From Russula earlei (Eukaryota; Basidiomycota; Agaricomycetes; Russulales; Russulaceae): DNA of 43,480 nt. Position numbers and translations under genes: made by a program. Numbering within the stretch: the stretch's first letter is position 1; every line of letters begins with the position of its first letter. The notes beneath the pieces are model-generated. The model saw nothing but the letters and a program-made list of their open reading frames with translations. It ran no database searches and was not told where the DNA came from. The stretch lies in NCBI GenBank assembly GCA_025769875.1, contig JAGFNK010000438.1, forward strand, positions 1 to 43,480. Direction: 5' to 3'. This document shows, one piece after another, positions 1 to 11,410 of the stretch.

Positions 1-1
1 A

Positions 2-1360
2 GTACCAGGAGGATTTGACTCCCCCGAACCAAGCCATCTTCCCACTCCCGTAACAGTAGGACAACACACAGTAGCGGCGCCCCTGCCACCACCGCCGTCT
101 CCTACACAGATAATACGGGCTCCTACTTGCCCACTCAGAACCCAACCGCCACCAGCACCACCACTGGTAGCACTGGCACATGCAGCACCACCGGCACCCC
201 TTGCACTACCTGCACCAGCACCACCACTGGTAGCACAGGTACATGTAGCACCACCAGCACCCCTTGCACTACCAGCACCAGCACCACCACTGGTAGCACC
301 GGTACACGTAGCACCACCGGCACCCCTTGCACCACCAGCTCCAGCACCGCCACCACCTCCCGTACAGCCTGCTCCAATGGCGGCACCAGTTCCTGCCCAG
401 GTACAACAAAATCGTATCATTGGGACCACCCCAGAAGCCTTTGATGGCAAAGCAGAGAATGCGGAGACATTCTGGGCTGCCTTAGACAACTACTATTACA
501 TCAACCTGGACTCATTCCCGGATGAAGGGAAAAGAGTTGCAGCGGCCCTTACTCACTTCAAGATAGGTACCCCAGCAGGAACATGGGCCCGAGAACTAAC
601 AACGAAGGCTCAGGCCTTACAACCAATCAACTATGGTTCCTGGCAAGACTTTAAAACAGCATTTGCTGACCACTTCATTCCAGCAGATGTGCAACTGGAA
701 TCGAATGCCTTAATGCACTCTCTACGACAAGGCAACACCCTGTTCAATGAATGGTACCAAAAGTGGTCCCATCATGCGACCCGCTCCCAAGCAGACGAGA
801 ACACTAAGATGTTTGCTTTCCGCCGTAACCTAAACCAAGGAATCCACACCAAGATATTAGGTATAATGCCCGCGCCTACCACATTAGCAGCACTAGTCAA
901 GAAGGCGCACGAGTTTGATCAAGTATACCACATGTGGATGTCACCATCGTTCTGTACTGGAAAACTGCCCCTGCGCACAAGGGGTCTAGGTACTAATGAC
1001 CCAGATACTACCGTAGAAATCAACCTCTACCAGGGGAACCAGGCGAACAACACTAGAACAATAGTGCCCCGCGCAACACTCTCATGAAAGCTGAGAAACA
1101 ACGACGCACAGAGTTAAAATTGTGCTACTATTGCGGCAAACCCAACCACATGGCCAAAGAATGCAGGTCTAAGAAGGCGGCCGCCCGTGCTCGTCGCCCC
1201 AGGACAATCCTCGCAGACTGCAGTCCGTTCAGCCACCATTCAGGAAGAACAACCTGAGCAGAAGGACACTGACCCAGTTCCTATTGCTTCTCTTGTAACT
1301 TGGCGAGAAAGTCTCGCCGCTAACATTCCACGTCCCCATTCTGCTCCTATGGATTTTTGA
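2..1360 (+). pseudogene. gag: gag of gypsy element A, 5' end missing
   Basis: Structural capsid/nucleocapsid protein that packages the element RNA. The reading frame is already open at base 2. Its first third is Pro/Ala-rich and built on three 63-bp tandem units (151-339). A retrotransposon gag-like domain follows, with the stretches FDGKAENAETFW and FADHF. The frame stops at 1085-1087. A CCHC zinc knuckle (CYYCGKPNHMAKEC, about 1126-1167) sits in the frame one base back, and the original frame then resumes to a TGA at 1358-1360. This looks like a pair of compensating small indels rather than two genes. The Ser/Thr-rich translation of the repeat in another frame is a shadow, because the Pro/Ala frame joins directly to the gag domain. 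Confidence 0.85.
151..339 (+). repeat. 63-bp tandem repeat, three copies, in gag
   Basis: Three near-identical units begin at 151, 214 and 277. The period of 63 bp is a multiple of three, so copy-number change keeps the gag frame. Each unit codes for 21 residues rich in Pro and Ala in the gag frame. Confidence 0.85.
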
Positions 1361-4300
1361 TAGAACCCCTTAGTGCACCGCTAAGGAATATGGTACAGAT
1401 TGCCACTATACCCATACAAATCAATTACCCCAAAGTCTTTACAAAGAATATAAGATCCCCTTCCATAGCCTTGAAAGTAACACTCGTGGGGAAACTCAGC
1501 GGCAAGGAAATCGGTGCAAGTGCCCTCATAGACAGTGGGGCAGAAGGAATGATCATCCACGAACAATTTGTGAATCAACATAATCTCCACCTCCACAACT
1601 TACAAAGACCCCTACCAGCACAGAATGTAGACGGCACCACAAACACTAATGGTTTAATCAGATATAGCACCATTCAGCGGCTACGAATCAAAGCGATGGG
1701 AGGTACACATGACGAACAAGCAGAATTCCTTGTTACCAACATAGGAGACCACGATATTATCCTGGGTACTGATTGGCTACGACACCATAACCCAGACATC
1801 AACTGGACCAACGACACTATCACATTACAAAACTGTCCAGCAACATGTGTAATGTCACAACCCTCCATAACAGTCCCATCGACCCACAATATACGTGGAG
1901 GATCGATAAAAGCCCTCACGATTCCAGAAGATGAAGAGCCATCATTCAAGCATGAAGCAGCATTAATATTTCGGGACACCCTGGACAAGGAAGAACCCCT
2001 TGTTGACCAACACATTTACAATGCCTTCCAACGTCACCCACTACAAATCCAGGCAAAGAGTACAACATCTACCAAACTGGCGAAGGACAATCAGCCAACA
2101 CAACCCCTCGAGAAACTAATCCCAACGGAATTTAAAATCTGGCAAAGTGTATTTGACGAACAAGCGTCCCAACGCCTCCCTGCTCATGCACCATGGGATC
2201 ATGCCATTAACCTCAAACCAGAATCCTCATGAAAGGACTGTGGCATCTATAGACTCACTCCAAAGGAATTAGTAGCCTTGAAGGAGTATCTAGACGAACA
2301 CCTCAGACGGGGGACTATCCGCCCTTCCAAAGCACCAATAGCTAGCCCATTTTTCTTTGTAGAAAAGAAAGGAGGTGCCTTGCGACCAGTACAAGACTAT
2401 CGAGGACTTAATGCCGCCACTATCAAAGATGCCTACCCCCTGCCATTAATCCCAGACCTTATTGACAAACTACAAGGGGCACAATACTTCACAAAGTTTG
2501 ACGTACGATGGGGATACAACAACATCCAGCCTTCGACAAGGTGATGAACACCTCGCAGCCTTTAAGACACCTTTAGGCCTCTTCGAACCACTTATCATGA
2601 CCTTTGGCCTTTGTAATGCACCAGCCACGTTCCAACGATTCATGAACAATATCTTAGCACCACTGATCGCAACAGGACACGTTGTGGTATATCTAGACGA
2701 TATACTAATCCTTGCAAACACCATTCATGACTTAGATCAATGGACACATAAAGTCCTTAAAATCCTACAAGACCATGACTTATACCTAAAGCCAGAAAAG
2801 TGCGCTTTCCGTCAAACATCCATCAGCTATCTAGGCATACACATTTCACAAGGACGCATATCAATGGACTCGGATAAACTCATAGGCATCACACAATGGC
2901 CAACTCCTAGTAATATCACCGAAGTTCAAGCCTTCTTAGGCTTTTGTAACTTCTACAGACGTTTCATACACCAATATTCCCATCTGGCCCGACCATTGTT
3001 TAACCTAACCAAGAAGGACCACCCATTTCACTGGGGGTCCGAAGGAGGAAAAAGCCTTCCGCATCCTTATTGAAGCGTTCACAAAGGCACCTGTCTTAAT
3101 GCTCCCTGACCATTCACGACCATTCCGCTTGATCTGCGATGCAAGCGACTTTGCAGTTGGCTCCATTTTAGAACAACCGGATGAACTAAACCGGTACCAC
3201 CCAGTGGCGTACTTCTCCAAATCGTTAGATCCCGCTCAGAGAAACTATATGATCTACGACAAAGAGCTTCTGGCTATAGTTTCCTCGCTTTGGCATTTCC
3301 GACATTACTTAGAAGGTGCTAAACACCCTGTGGAATTGTGGACAGACCACAACAACCTCACATACTTCATGACGAAACAAAAACTCACTCAACGACAAGC
3401 TCGGTGGGCTTTGCTGCTTAGCGCATTCAATTTCCACATTATACACCACCCCGGAACCCAAAACAAAGCCAACGGTCTGTCCAGGCGGCCAGACTATAAA
3501 GAGGGGATGCATGAAAATGACGCAAAGGTCCTGCTCGACCAACAATTTTTTAAAATTAGAGCAACCCGATCATCCACAACGGAACCCATAGGAGACTTCG
3601 AACTAAGAAAACAACTACGTTCCAGCAAAGACTACGACCCAGAAGTCAAAGAGGCCTTAGAAACCATCCTGAAGAATGGCCCCCATCGCCTTACAAAAGG
3701 CTTGCAGGACTGGAACTTAGAAGAGGGACTGATTCTCTTCAAAGGAAAAGTCTATGTCCCAAGATCAGACGCACTAAGACGTACAGTCCTCAAAGTACAC
3801 CACAATTCCTTAGCCACTGGCCACCCGGGTCAATGGAAGACCTACGAGCTAATAAGCCGTAACTATTGGTGGCCAGGAATGTTAACATTTGTCAAGAACT
3901 ATGTAGATGGTTGTGCTATATGTCAAAGCACAAAGAACCGCCCAACAACGACCGTACCCCTAGTCCCTATCACCCCTGTGGGCAAGATCTGGGACAGCAT
4001 CACCATGGACTTCATTGTCGATCTACCCCCCTCTCAAGGGTATGACAGCCTACTAGTAGTGGTGGACCGCTTTAGCAAAGCTACCATCATCTCCCCATGT
4101 CACAAGACCATCAATGCAGAAGATACTGCCTCTCTAATCATGAACAACGTGTGGAGACGAGTAGGGTTACCAACTCAAATCATCTCCGACCGAGGTCCTC
4201 AGTTTGCAGCAAAAGTTACCCAAGAATTATGGAGGAAACTAAATGTTAAGTCCTCCCTTAGCACGGCATACCACCCCCAATCAGATGGGGAAACAGAAAG

Positions 4301-5081
4301 GGTCAACCAAGAACTAGAACAGTATTTGAGGATCTTCTGTAACCACCAACAAGATAACTGGGCCGAACTAGTCCCATTCATGGAGTTTGCTCATAACGCA
4401 CGCACCCATAGTGCAACCCACAAAGCCCCCTTTGAAATATGGTAAGGCTTCAATCCGACATTTGCCCCCCCTTTCAATTTCAATACCAAGTTCCCTTCCG
4501 TCCTGGAACGTCTGCAACAACTAGATCTACTTAGAGAGGAGGTCGCAGCCTCCCTCCAGAATGCCGCAGCACTAATGGGACAGCCCAGCTCCCACTTCCC
4601 CAAGTACCAGTTTAAGTCAGGAGACTTAGTCTGGCTAGAAGCCACTAATCTGAGGACGACACACCCAAAAGCCAAGATAGCCCCTCGACGATACGGACCT
4701 TTCAAGGTGGTCACCTCATACCCAGTCAACGTACGTCTAGAACTACCAAAGACATGGAGGATACACCCAGTCTTCCATAATTCCCTGATCAAACCATATA
4801 AAGAGACCACTGCCCACGGCCCTAACTTCAAACAACCCCCCCCTACTATAGTAGAAGGGGAGGAACAGTATGAAGTGGACAAAGTCTTAGCGTCCAGACA
4901 TTCCCCCAACCATAGAGGCATTCAATACCTAGTACAGTGGAAAGGGTACCCCGCGGCAGAGAACACTTGGGAGCCCGCGTCAAACCTAATTAAAGCCAAA
5001 GAGGCTGTAAAGGCCTTTCACCGACAGTACCCAACAATGCCTAAGTCTAATAACATAGTTGCAGGAGCAACTAGGTCATAA
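1361..5081 (+). pseudogene. pol: pol of gypsy element A (PR-RT-RH-IN-chromodomain)
   Basis: Polyprotein that copies and integrates the element. Protease has the active site LIDSGAE (near 1530). RT begins around 2278 with [17 protein letters not shown] and has the catalytic YLDD motif near 2690. RNase H follows from about 3100 with CDASDFAVGS. Integrase has an HHCC zinc-binding domain (about 3800-3930), then the DDE core with MDFIVDLP, SDRGPQF and the final acidic residue in GETERVNQELE. A chromodomain lies at about 4866-5030 (YLVQWKGYPAAENTWEP). Lesions are an in-frame TGA at 2230-2232, frameshifts near 2530 and 3045, and a TAA at 4443-4445. The chromodomain is known to steer chromovirus integration towards modified histones. 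Confidence 0.93.
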
Positions 5082-5093
5082 AGAGGGGATGAA

Positions 5094-6557
5094 TGTCATG
5101 AACCATTCCCCGGAGAGGGCCCTTGAAGGACCCTTCCTTGTAGGAGGAAACCCAGCCTCTATGGTGTCACCCTGTTCACACGAGCAAAAGGGGTGAGTAG
5201 AGGTGTCCACAATATCGCGCGCCCATTGTTGCACGAGCGATTCTTGGCACAATCAACATACAGCAAGCCCCACTTAAAGGCAACCCTTCTAGCAACAAAA
5301 GACAGTATTAGGGCCTTCTTAAGGACCCTTTGGAACGACCCTAGGAACTCTACAATAGGTACTAACCTAGTATCAAAGGCCCTACAACGTGTTATTAGAC
5401 CAACTCTAATAACTATAGAACGAACTACAATATAAGGCAACACTAAGGACCTTAATAGAAGTATTAGGGTCGACTCTAAGGACCCTAATAGAACTATATA
5501 AGGGCCTTATAAGATAACACTATTCCCTAACCAAACTACAAGTCCTCAAATGACCGGCCCTAAACTAACTAACAGGAAATGAATCAGGTGCTTGCACGTG
5601 CACTAAAGCAGTAAACACGTGGACAATGGAAGCTCTTACTCATCAGGAGAAGCTTCTTACTCAGCAGCTTACTGAGCATGACTGAGCATGCTCAGTAAGC
5701 ATCCTCCGACTTCTTACTCATCACTCTATTGTGCTTGATAACAAGGTTATGACTTGTTCCCTATTTAGCAGTTCTCTTGTAGTATATAAGCGCTCAATAA
5801 AGTAGCGGACAGTCCTCAGACTGTCCATTTGTTTATGGCACTCTCCATCCCTGGGATACTCCTTTAAGGACCATCTGTCACAGATACCGGTCCCTCGGAC
5901 CGAACCGGCAACCGGACAAGCCAACCCGGACAAGCCTCATGATTCCCGCGCGTTTGTATGACTCACTCAGCCTCGCATGTACCACTACCTTCCAGCGTGT
6001 TCCAGTCCAGACCGTCTCATTGCTACCTCATGTCTGCTATTTGATATAGGACATAGTTATCTATATAAACCTGTCAATAGCAGAGAACAAGCCTTAAGCT
6101 TGTTCTCTTGTGAAATATCACTGGATTCTAGCTTCGGACTGTAGGCTTGCAGAGAATCAAGCAGTCGACTCAGAAACTTTCCCTCTCCTCGAAGTCTTCG
6201 AACGCGAAGACTTTCCCATCATATTTCCTCTCCGTGGTACACACTAGCCTTCGCTGTGTTGTCACCGAGATCCCCAACTCCCGCGAGAACTCGTCGTCTC
6301 GCTCGACTCAGTGCGCACGTCTCGCGTGTGAAACGATTTGTCAGCGACACCGCCCCCAGTCGGTGACACCATCCCCTTGTGACTATCCTGGCCTCTCCCC
6401 TGCGTAATTGTTCTACTCTCCCAGTAACAATACCTCTCTGGTATTTGTTGCTTCTCTGGACTCTACTCCTTGCCCACGCGGTCTTGGACGTCTATCGACT
6501 CGTCTTCGAGCTTATCCCTCGCTCTTGAACTGGATAGTTCAACAGTGAGTCTTGACA
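5094..6557 (+). repeat. 3' LTR of gypsy element A, interrupted
   Basis: Starts TGTCATGAACC right after the purine tract and ends GAGTCTTGACA, so the ends form the inverted pair TGTCA/TGACA. The right end is confirmed by a reversed copy starting at 17769. A TATA-like TATATAAG lies at 5783-5790 and a possible polyadenylation signal AATAAA at 5796-5801. Without the inserted LTR B and its duplicated 5 bp the LTR is about 966 bp. The 5 bp after it are ATTGC; the matching duplication would be left of the window. Confidence 0.88.
5876..6368 (+). mobile_element. Solo LTR, family B (493 bp), inside the LTR of element A
   Basis: Begins TGTCACAGATACC and ends CGGTGACA. It is flanked by perfect CCATC duplications (5871-5875 and 6369-6373). 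A TATA-like stretch lies at 6062-6069. A second copy of the same length lies reversed at 7082-7574. No internal region is present, as expected after LTR-LTR recombination. It is younger than the LTR it interrupts. Confidence 0.93.
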
Positions 6558-6558
6558 A

Positions 6559-8621
6559 TTGCAGGGGCATTGCCATGCCCATGCCAAGGAGGTTGGAGCA
6601 AAGTGCGTGCATATGCTGACAAATAAGGTTTGTCACCAAACAAACAAACCACTGATGGTTTGTTTTTCATTTTTTCTCTCCCCAGTGTCCACTTTCTATG
6701 GTGATAGTGGTGGTGCACATGCCCGTCGTCTTGTAACCGAACCTGTCAAAACTGAAACCACTGGTGACAATAGCAACCCAGAGTCAGAGACTGACTGGCT
6801 TGAGGACCTGGAGTCCACCCAGCAACTGTCCACAAAATGTTCTGAGGTGATGGTAATTGAGGTACGTCTGCGACATCATTTTATCTCTTCTAAAACTCAA
6901 AGCTGTTCATGTAGAGACCGTCATGGTCAGCTTCAGTTGCTCCTCCCGGGCCTTCTGCCTTAGATGGTGCACTGCCCAGCAGCCAAACTTGGACAACTGA
7001 TGATGTTCCATCTTCTCAAGATTGTCAAAGCAGCGCTACTGCTTTGGCTTCTGAATTTTGCTGGCCCACTGACACCGATCTTGTCACTGACTGGGGGCGG
7101 TGTCGCTGACAAATTGGTTCACACGCGAGACGAGTGTAGCGAGTCGAGCGAGACACTAAGTCTTCGCGAGTTTCGGGGATCTCGGAGACGATATTGCCAA
7201 GGCAAATATGTTCCGCGGAGAGGGGAAGTCACGAATAAGTCTTCGCGTCAAGAAGACTTATGAGTAAGAGAAGTTTCAGATGAAATGCTTGATGTCTTGC
7301 AAGCCTACAAGTCCTGAAGTTCGAAATCCAGTGATATTTCACAGGAGAACAAGCTTAGAGCTTGTTCTCTCTTACAGACAGGTTTATATAGACAATGTAT
7401 ACTATATCAAATAGTAGACACAAGGTAATGGTGAGGCAATCGAGACTGGGACATGCTGGAAGGTGCTGGTACATGCGAGGCTAAGTGAGTCATGAAACAC
7501 GTGGGAATCGTAAGGTCTGTCCGGGTAGGCTTATCCGGTTGCTGGTCCGGTCTGAAGAGCCGGTTCTTGTGACAGATCTCATACTTACTCCAGATTCAAA
7601 CAAGGTAACACTGTCTAAGCAACGCCCACTAATTCGCCTCGTCCTTCAAGACGCAGTGGATAGTGTTCAAGCCAGTTTGCTCATTGATCACGCATTCCCT
7701 GATGCCCCTACTGTTCTCGCAGTGATAAAGGCTGCTCTTTTATCAGCTGCTTCTTCCTGTCCCGGTTCCTCATTCATCCATCGGTGCCTCCAGTCCGATC
7801 ACGAATACGTGACTAAAATTATCCCTGTGGTAAGTTCCTCAACCAGAGAGATGGCGTTACTGACGGAATCAACAGCCATGTGGTTGTGTCCCCCTTTTCT
7901 GACATGAAGCCAAAGAACGCTTCACTACCATCATCTCAGCTGAGTTGTCGGCCATCCCATCAAAGGCATCAATCATTGCCTTTGTTGAGAAGCAGTTAAC
8001 AGATTACAACTATACGTTTCCAACCAGCAAAAGTGTAAGTGGACTTATTCTTATTTGATACCATCTAATGTGTGGTTAGGTTTCATCGAACTTTGGTCTT
8101 ATAATGCGCTTGCGTCCCTATCGGAATACGCGGATAATCAATGTGATTCATGATTTGTATTTTGCCAGAGGTGTTAACTCATTTGTGAGTAAATTTGGAC
8201 ACCACTTTCCAACACATCAAGACACCCTTGGGGTGACGACGCGTGAAGTGCCAATACCAATGGTCGCATTGGTAGCAATGGTGGTAAGTCTAGTTTAGTC
8301 TTGTCTTTGAAATTTGTTCTAACTATATATGTAGCTCTATGCTGCCCTGCATGAGTGGCGTACTGGTGTCCACCAGGCCACGGACTTTTCAGCCAATGCA
8401 TACCTTGATGTCTATCGTGGCCATATTGGCACATTCAACCATATCCAGGAGCATTGTGGCAATGCGTTCCACACGATGATGGCGGATATTTTTACAAAAG
8501 CCCAGTGAGCAATCAAATCATGCTATACTTTGTTTAACTAATCTACCTTCGCGGCAGCACTTCAGCGTTGAGAACCTCGGTCCCAATTGCTGGACTCAAC
8601 CTTGAAGAACTCAACAATTGA
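6559..8621 (+). pseudogene. DUF6532-type protein gene, 5' end lost and split by a solo LTR
   Basis: Exons recognisable from coding frame and GT-AG borders: about 6570-6630; 6688-6861; 6915-7081 continuing at 7580-7829 once LTR B and one duplicated 5 bp are ignored; about 7876-8033; about 8079-8282; 8333-8505; and a last exon to the TGA at 8619-8621. Conserved stretches such as RPLIRLVLQDAVDSVQASLL, RLRPYRNTRIINVIHDLYF, REVPIPMVALVA and EWRTGVHQATDFSANAYLDV match my memory of the DUF6532 domain, a family of unknown function abundant in Agaricomycetes. Function is therefore unknown. The upstream part is missing at the junction with element A. An extra in-frame TGA lies at 7900-7902, where CGA is expected. 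Confidence 0.75.
7082..7574 (-). mobile_element. Solo LTR, family B, reversed, inside the DUF6532-type gene
   Basis: On the minus strand it starts TGTCACAAGAACC and ends CAGTGACA, matching the copy at 5876-6368 along its whole 493 bp. Flanks are perfect GATCT duplications (7077-7081 and 7575-7579). Ignoring the LTR and one duplicate, the host reading frame (WPTDTD then LILTPDSNK) is continuous, which shows it landed in an exon. Confidence 0.93.
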
Positions 8622-8809
8622 GCAAGCTCACACCATCCTTGGTCCCTCAAACCAACGGTGACATTATACCTGCTCATATTGTTCTCTTGGACAAATTATC
8701 GTTCTCATACATCTACACTTGATTTTAGTTTGGCATTGTAAAATGCCTACATTAGTATTCCTGTCATAGCAGTAGCTGAATGGACTGCGAAGTTATTGCG
8801 CTATTATCA

Positions 8810-8992
8810 GCGCTTATTATCAATCATGTCGTGAATTATCCAATCCAAAATTATAGAACAAGAACCATGAATTATCATAATAGCAAAATTATTATCCATA
8901 ATGATGATAATGGTCAATAAAATTATTGGGGGTAAACTGGCAACGATAATTTCAGTTTTTGATAAATGATGCTAGCGAGGGATAATAAGTGC
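8810..8992. repeat. AT-rich inverted-repeat element, MITE-like
   Basis: GCGCTTATTATC at 8810-8821 is the inverse of GATAATAAGTGC at 8981-8992 (11 of 12 bases). The interior is full of further ATTATC/GATAAT words. It resembles a small non-autonomous DNA element sitting at the outer edge of the next repeat. No clear target duplication was found, so the call is tentative. Confidence 0.35.
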
Positions 8993-9208
8993 TAATTATT
9001 AGTCTCGGTTCCAGACGTTTCTATCTCGGACGGGAGAATCCGAGGGAGGTTGAATCGGAGTGCGAAAAATAGATGAAACTGTTTGAGATAGAACGTCTGG
9101 TGACTTTCGTATGGGTGGGTGTGGGTAACTGATCATGTGACCTTGTCGCGTACTATCCACATACTTGTATATTGACTGCGTACCTGTGCATACAGCCTGC
9201 CGCTTGCA

Positions 9209-9602
9209 ATGTCCACTGTCCCTTCTGATGGTGACACTTCAGATTCTGACCACAAAGCACATGAGGATGCTGCACCTGAACGAGCCCCGAAATCTGACCC
9301 ACACATCCTGACAAACTGACCGATGTCGGACAATTTCTGGAGGATACTGGCGACATTTCTGACCGCGTGCTACAGGTTCTAATTCCTGGACGGCTCTAGC
9401 AACATTTCTAATTGTGTGCTGCAGGTTCTTGATCTGATGGATAAGCTACACCTCAATCTTCCTTTGTTTCTTTGGGCAATCAGTAGCTTTGATCCAAGGG
9501 CGGGTAGGGACAGGAAGGAACCGAGAGCAAGGTCATGCTCCTGGACACAACGCTTAGATGTGTCGGACCCGAGCGTGAGAGGGGATGTGTGGACAATGTG
9601 AT
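9209..9602 (+). pseudogene. Coding remnant in the TIR element, possibly DUF6589-like
   Basis: A short acidic start (MSTVPSDGDTSDSD) is followed, in shifted frames, by VLDLMDKLHLNLPLFLWAIS (about 9425-9480). The latter recalls the N-terminal part of DUF6589-type proteins common in Agaricomycetes. This is recognition from memory only. Stops and frameshifts break it, and nothing recognisable follows. The stretch 9600-10200 is strongly purine-rich on this strand and shows only chance ORFs. Confidence 0.25.
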
Positions 9603-10875
9603 TCAATTTCCTGAGCTAAATCTGTTACATTCGAGATGGTAATTACTTGTTCTTATATACAAAGGTGTCCTGTCCCTCCGACTTTGAGTCTGCAAGCGCG
9701 GGGCGGTGCAGCGATGATGTAGGGGCGAGATGCTGTGGGCAGCGAGCCCTCCGGTAAGGCGATGATGATGACGTGTGTGCGTCATTCGGGTCTTGTGCGT
9801 AGACGCAGTGGTGGAGGCGAGGGCGATGCTTGAGAGTCAGTCCCAGAGGGGCGAGAACATAAACACAAGGAAGGGGGGAAAGCATGAGATGGATAAAGGA
9901 GACTAGTGGCGCAGGGGATAGATGTAGGCGAGAGAGCGCGAGGCGTTGGGCGGCAAGGCGAGTGACGTCGATGGCGATCGACTTGAGCCTGTTGTCGCAG
10001 TTCCCGGGCTGCAGAGTGGGGAACGAAGTGATGACGTCGAGAGGAGGAACGCGAGAAGGAGAGAGAAAGATGAAAGAGAGGGAAGGAGGACATGTGGGCA
10101 AGGGACGCGCGGGAGGGGGCCAGTGCAAGTCATGTGAGTTTCCTGGCCAGTGGGCTCACACACCTTACAGCATGTAACAATTTCACCACGCGAACACATT
10201 TCTAACTGCTGGGAGGATGATATGGAATAAAAGAGAGAGGGGGATATCCTTGAACTGGATATGCTGCACCATATTGCACAGGATGAGGGTAATATTGAAT
10301 AGAATAGCGGATTGTTGGCTGAGGCACAGTTTGACGACTGGGACTCAGAGCTGGATACATGGGATGGTCCAAGTCCAACATGATCCTATGAGTAGAAATG
10401 TATGCGTCGATATACCACAAAGATAGTACGTGACAAGGTCACATGATCAGTTACCCACACCCACCCATACGAAAGTCACCAGATGGGGCTCCTTGAACCG
10501 CGACCACCACCAGGTCCAGATTTTCCCATGGCAAAGCCAGGGGCAAGGATAGGCAGTGAGGATGACTAGTGAGCTCTGCAAGGCCAGAGCCACCCGTCCA
10601 AGCCTTCGTAAAACTATGACCCCCTCACCAACTAAACCACCATCCACCAGGCCGACTGGCCAAACCAATACATAACACAATCACTATGTACATAGCTAGC
10701 ATGCAATCTGCAATAGAGAAACCCTCCCACATAAGCACACAACCCACTCCATACAAAACCAACTCCCCAACAACGAACAGACTACACCGACACCGACACT
10801 TGCTGTGAACACCCTACCCAACCCCCCTCTCCCCTCCTCCCAACCGCCAACTGCCACCACCAGCTCCATGCCACT

Positions 10876-11410
10876 TGTTAAGATCTGACAGATCTTAGTA
10901 CCGACTCTTCTGGTGAAAGAGTTGCTTGATATAGTTCAAGCACTAGACTTCGAACCCTTTGATATTATCTCAGGAAGATTGAATGTAGAAAAGAGAGGGG
11001 CCTCTTTCAGTTAGAGTCTGCACTATATTTGTTTAGATCATTTGACAAGATAATTGTCTTGTGAAAAGTGTAAGTCGAGCGTAAGGCTCGACTTCTTGGT
11101 ACCACAGACTATTTATACGATATCTCGATAACTACTGATCCGATTCGTACGAAACTCGGGGTGCACATAGCTGAGAACCAGTAGTATCCAAATACATAGA
11201 GCGCAATTCAAGAATGTTAGAAATGACTCACGCGTGAGTCATTCTTTCCTAGTATCAGTAAGCAATCAGTAAGGAATCAGTAAGGAATCAGTAAGGAATC
11301 AGTCAGCAATCAGTAAGCAATCAGTAAGCAGATCGATAAGCAAACACATGAGTAATCACAGATGAGTCAGCGGAATAGATGACAGTCGGAGAATCAAGAG
11401 AATCTTAACA
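10876..11410 (-). mobile_element. Solo LTR, family E (535 bp), inside the LINE-like insert
   Basis: Ends are TGTTAAGATC and GAATCTTAACA, an inverted pair. Perfect CCACT duplications flank it (10871-10875 and 11411-11415). The TATA-like GTATAAATAG is on the minus strand near 11110-11120, which sets the orientation. A second copy lies in the opposite direction at 18009-18540. Confidence 0.92.
11261..11340. repeat. 11-bp minisatellite inside LTR E
   Basis: About seven imperfect copies of ATCAGTAAGGA stand in tandem. The equivalent stretch of the other LTR E copy (about 18050-18150) shows only decayed traces of the unit. Confidence 0.7.

Larger units (their letters stand above)
1..6557 (+). mobile_element. 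Ty3/gypsy chromovirus (element A), cut by left window edge
   Basis: Order visible is gag with CCHC knuckle, aspartic protease, reverse transcriptase, RNase H, integrase and chromodomain, then a purine-rich tract (5080-5089) and a 3' LTR. This domain order is that of chromoviruses (Metaviridae-type Ty3 elements). The 5' LTR and the start of gag lie outside the window. The 3' LTR is interrupted by a solo LTR (family B). The coding part has two frameshifts and two in-frame stops in pol, so this copy is not functional. Confidence 0.95.

Noticed and set aside
127..444. Ser/Thr/Gly-rich ORF and its antisense Val/Leu-rich ORF
   Set aside because: Both are shadows of the tandem repeat. The Pro/Ala frame is the one that joins to the gag domain.
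1084..1258. Separate small zinc-finger gene starting with ATGA overlap at the gag stop
   Set aside because: The CCHC knuckle is a normal part of gag, and the original frame resumes after it, so indels explain it better.
4391..4921. 176-codon antisense ORF
   Set aside because: Antisense shadow of the integrase/chromodomain coding sequence.
9643..10199. Several overlapping ORFs on both strands
   Set aside because: Purine-rich low-complexity DNA suppresses stops. No domains, no codon consistency, and it lies inside a non-autonomous TIR element.
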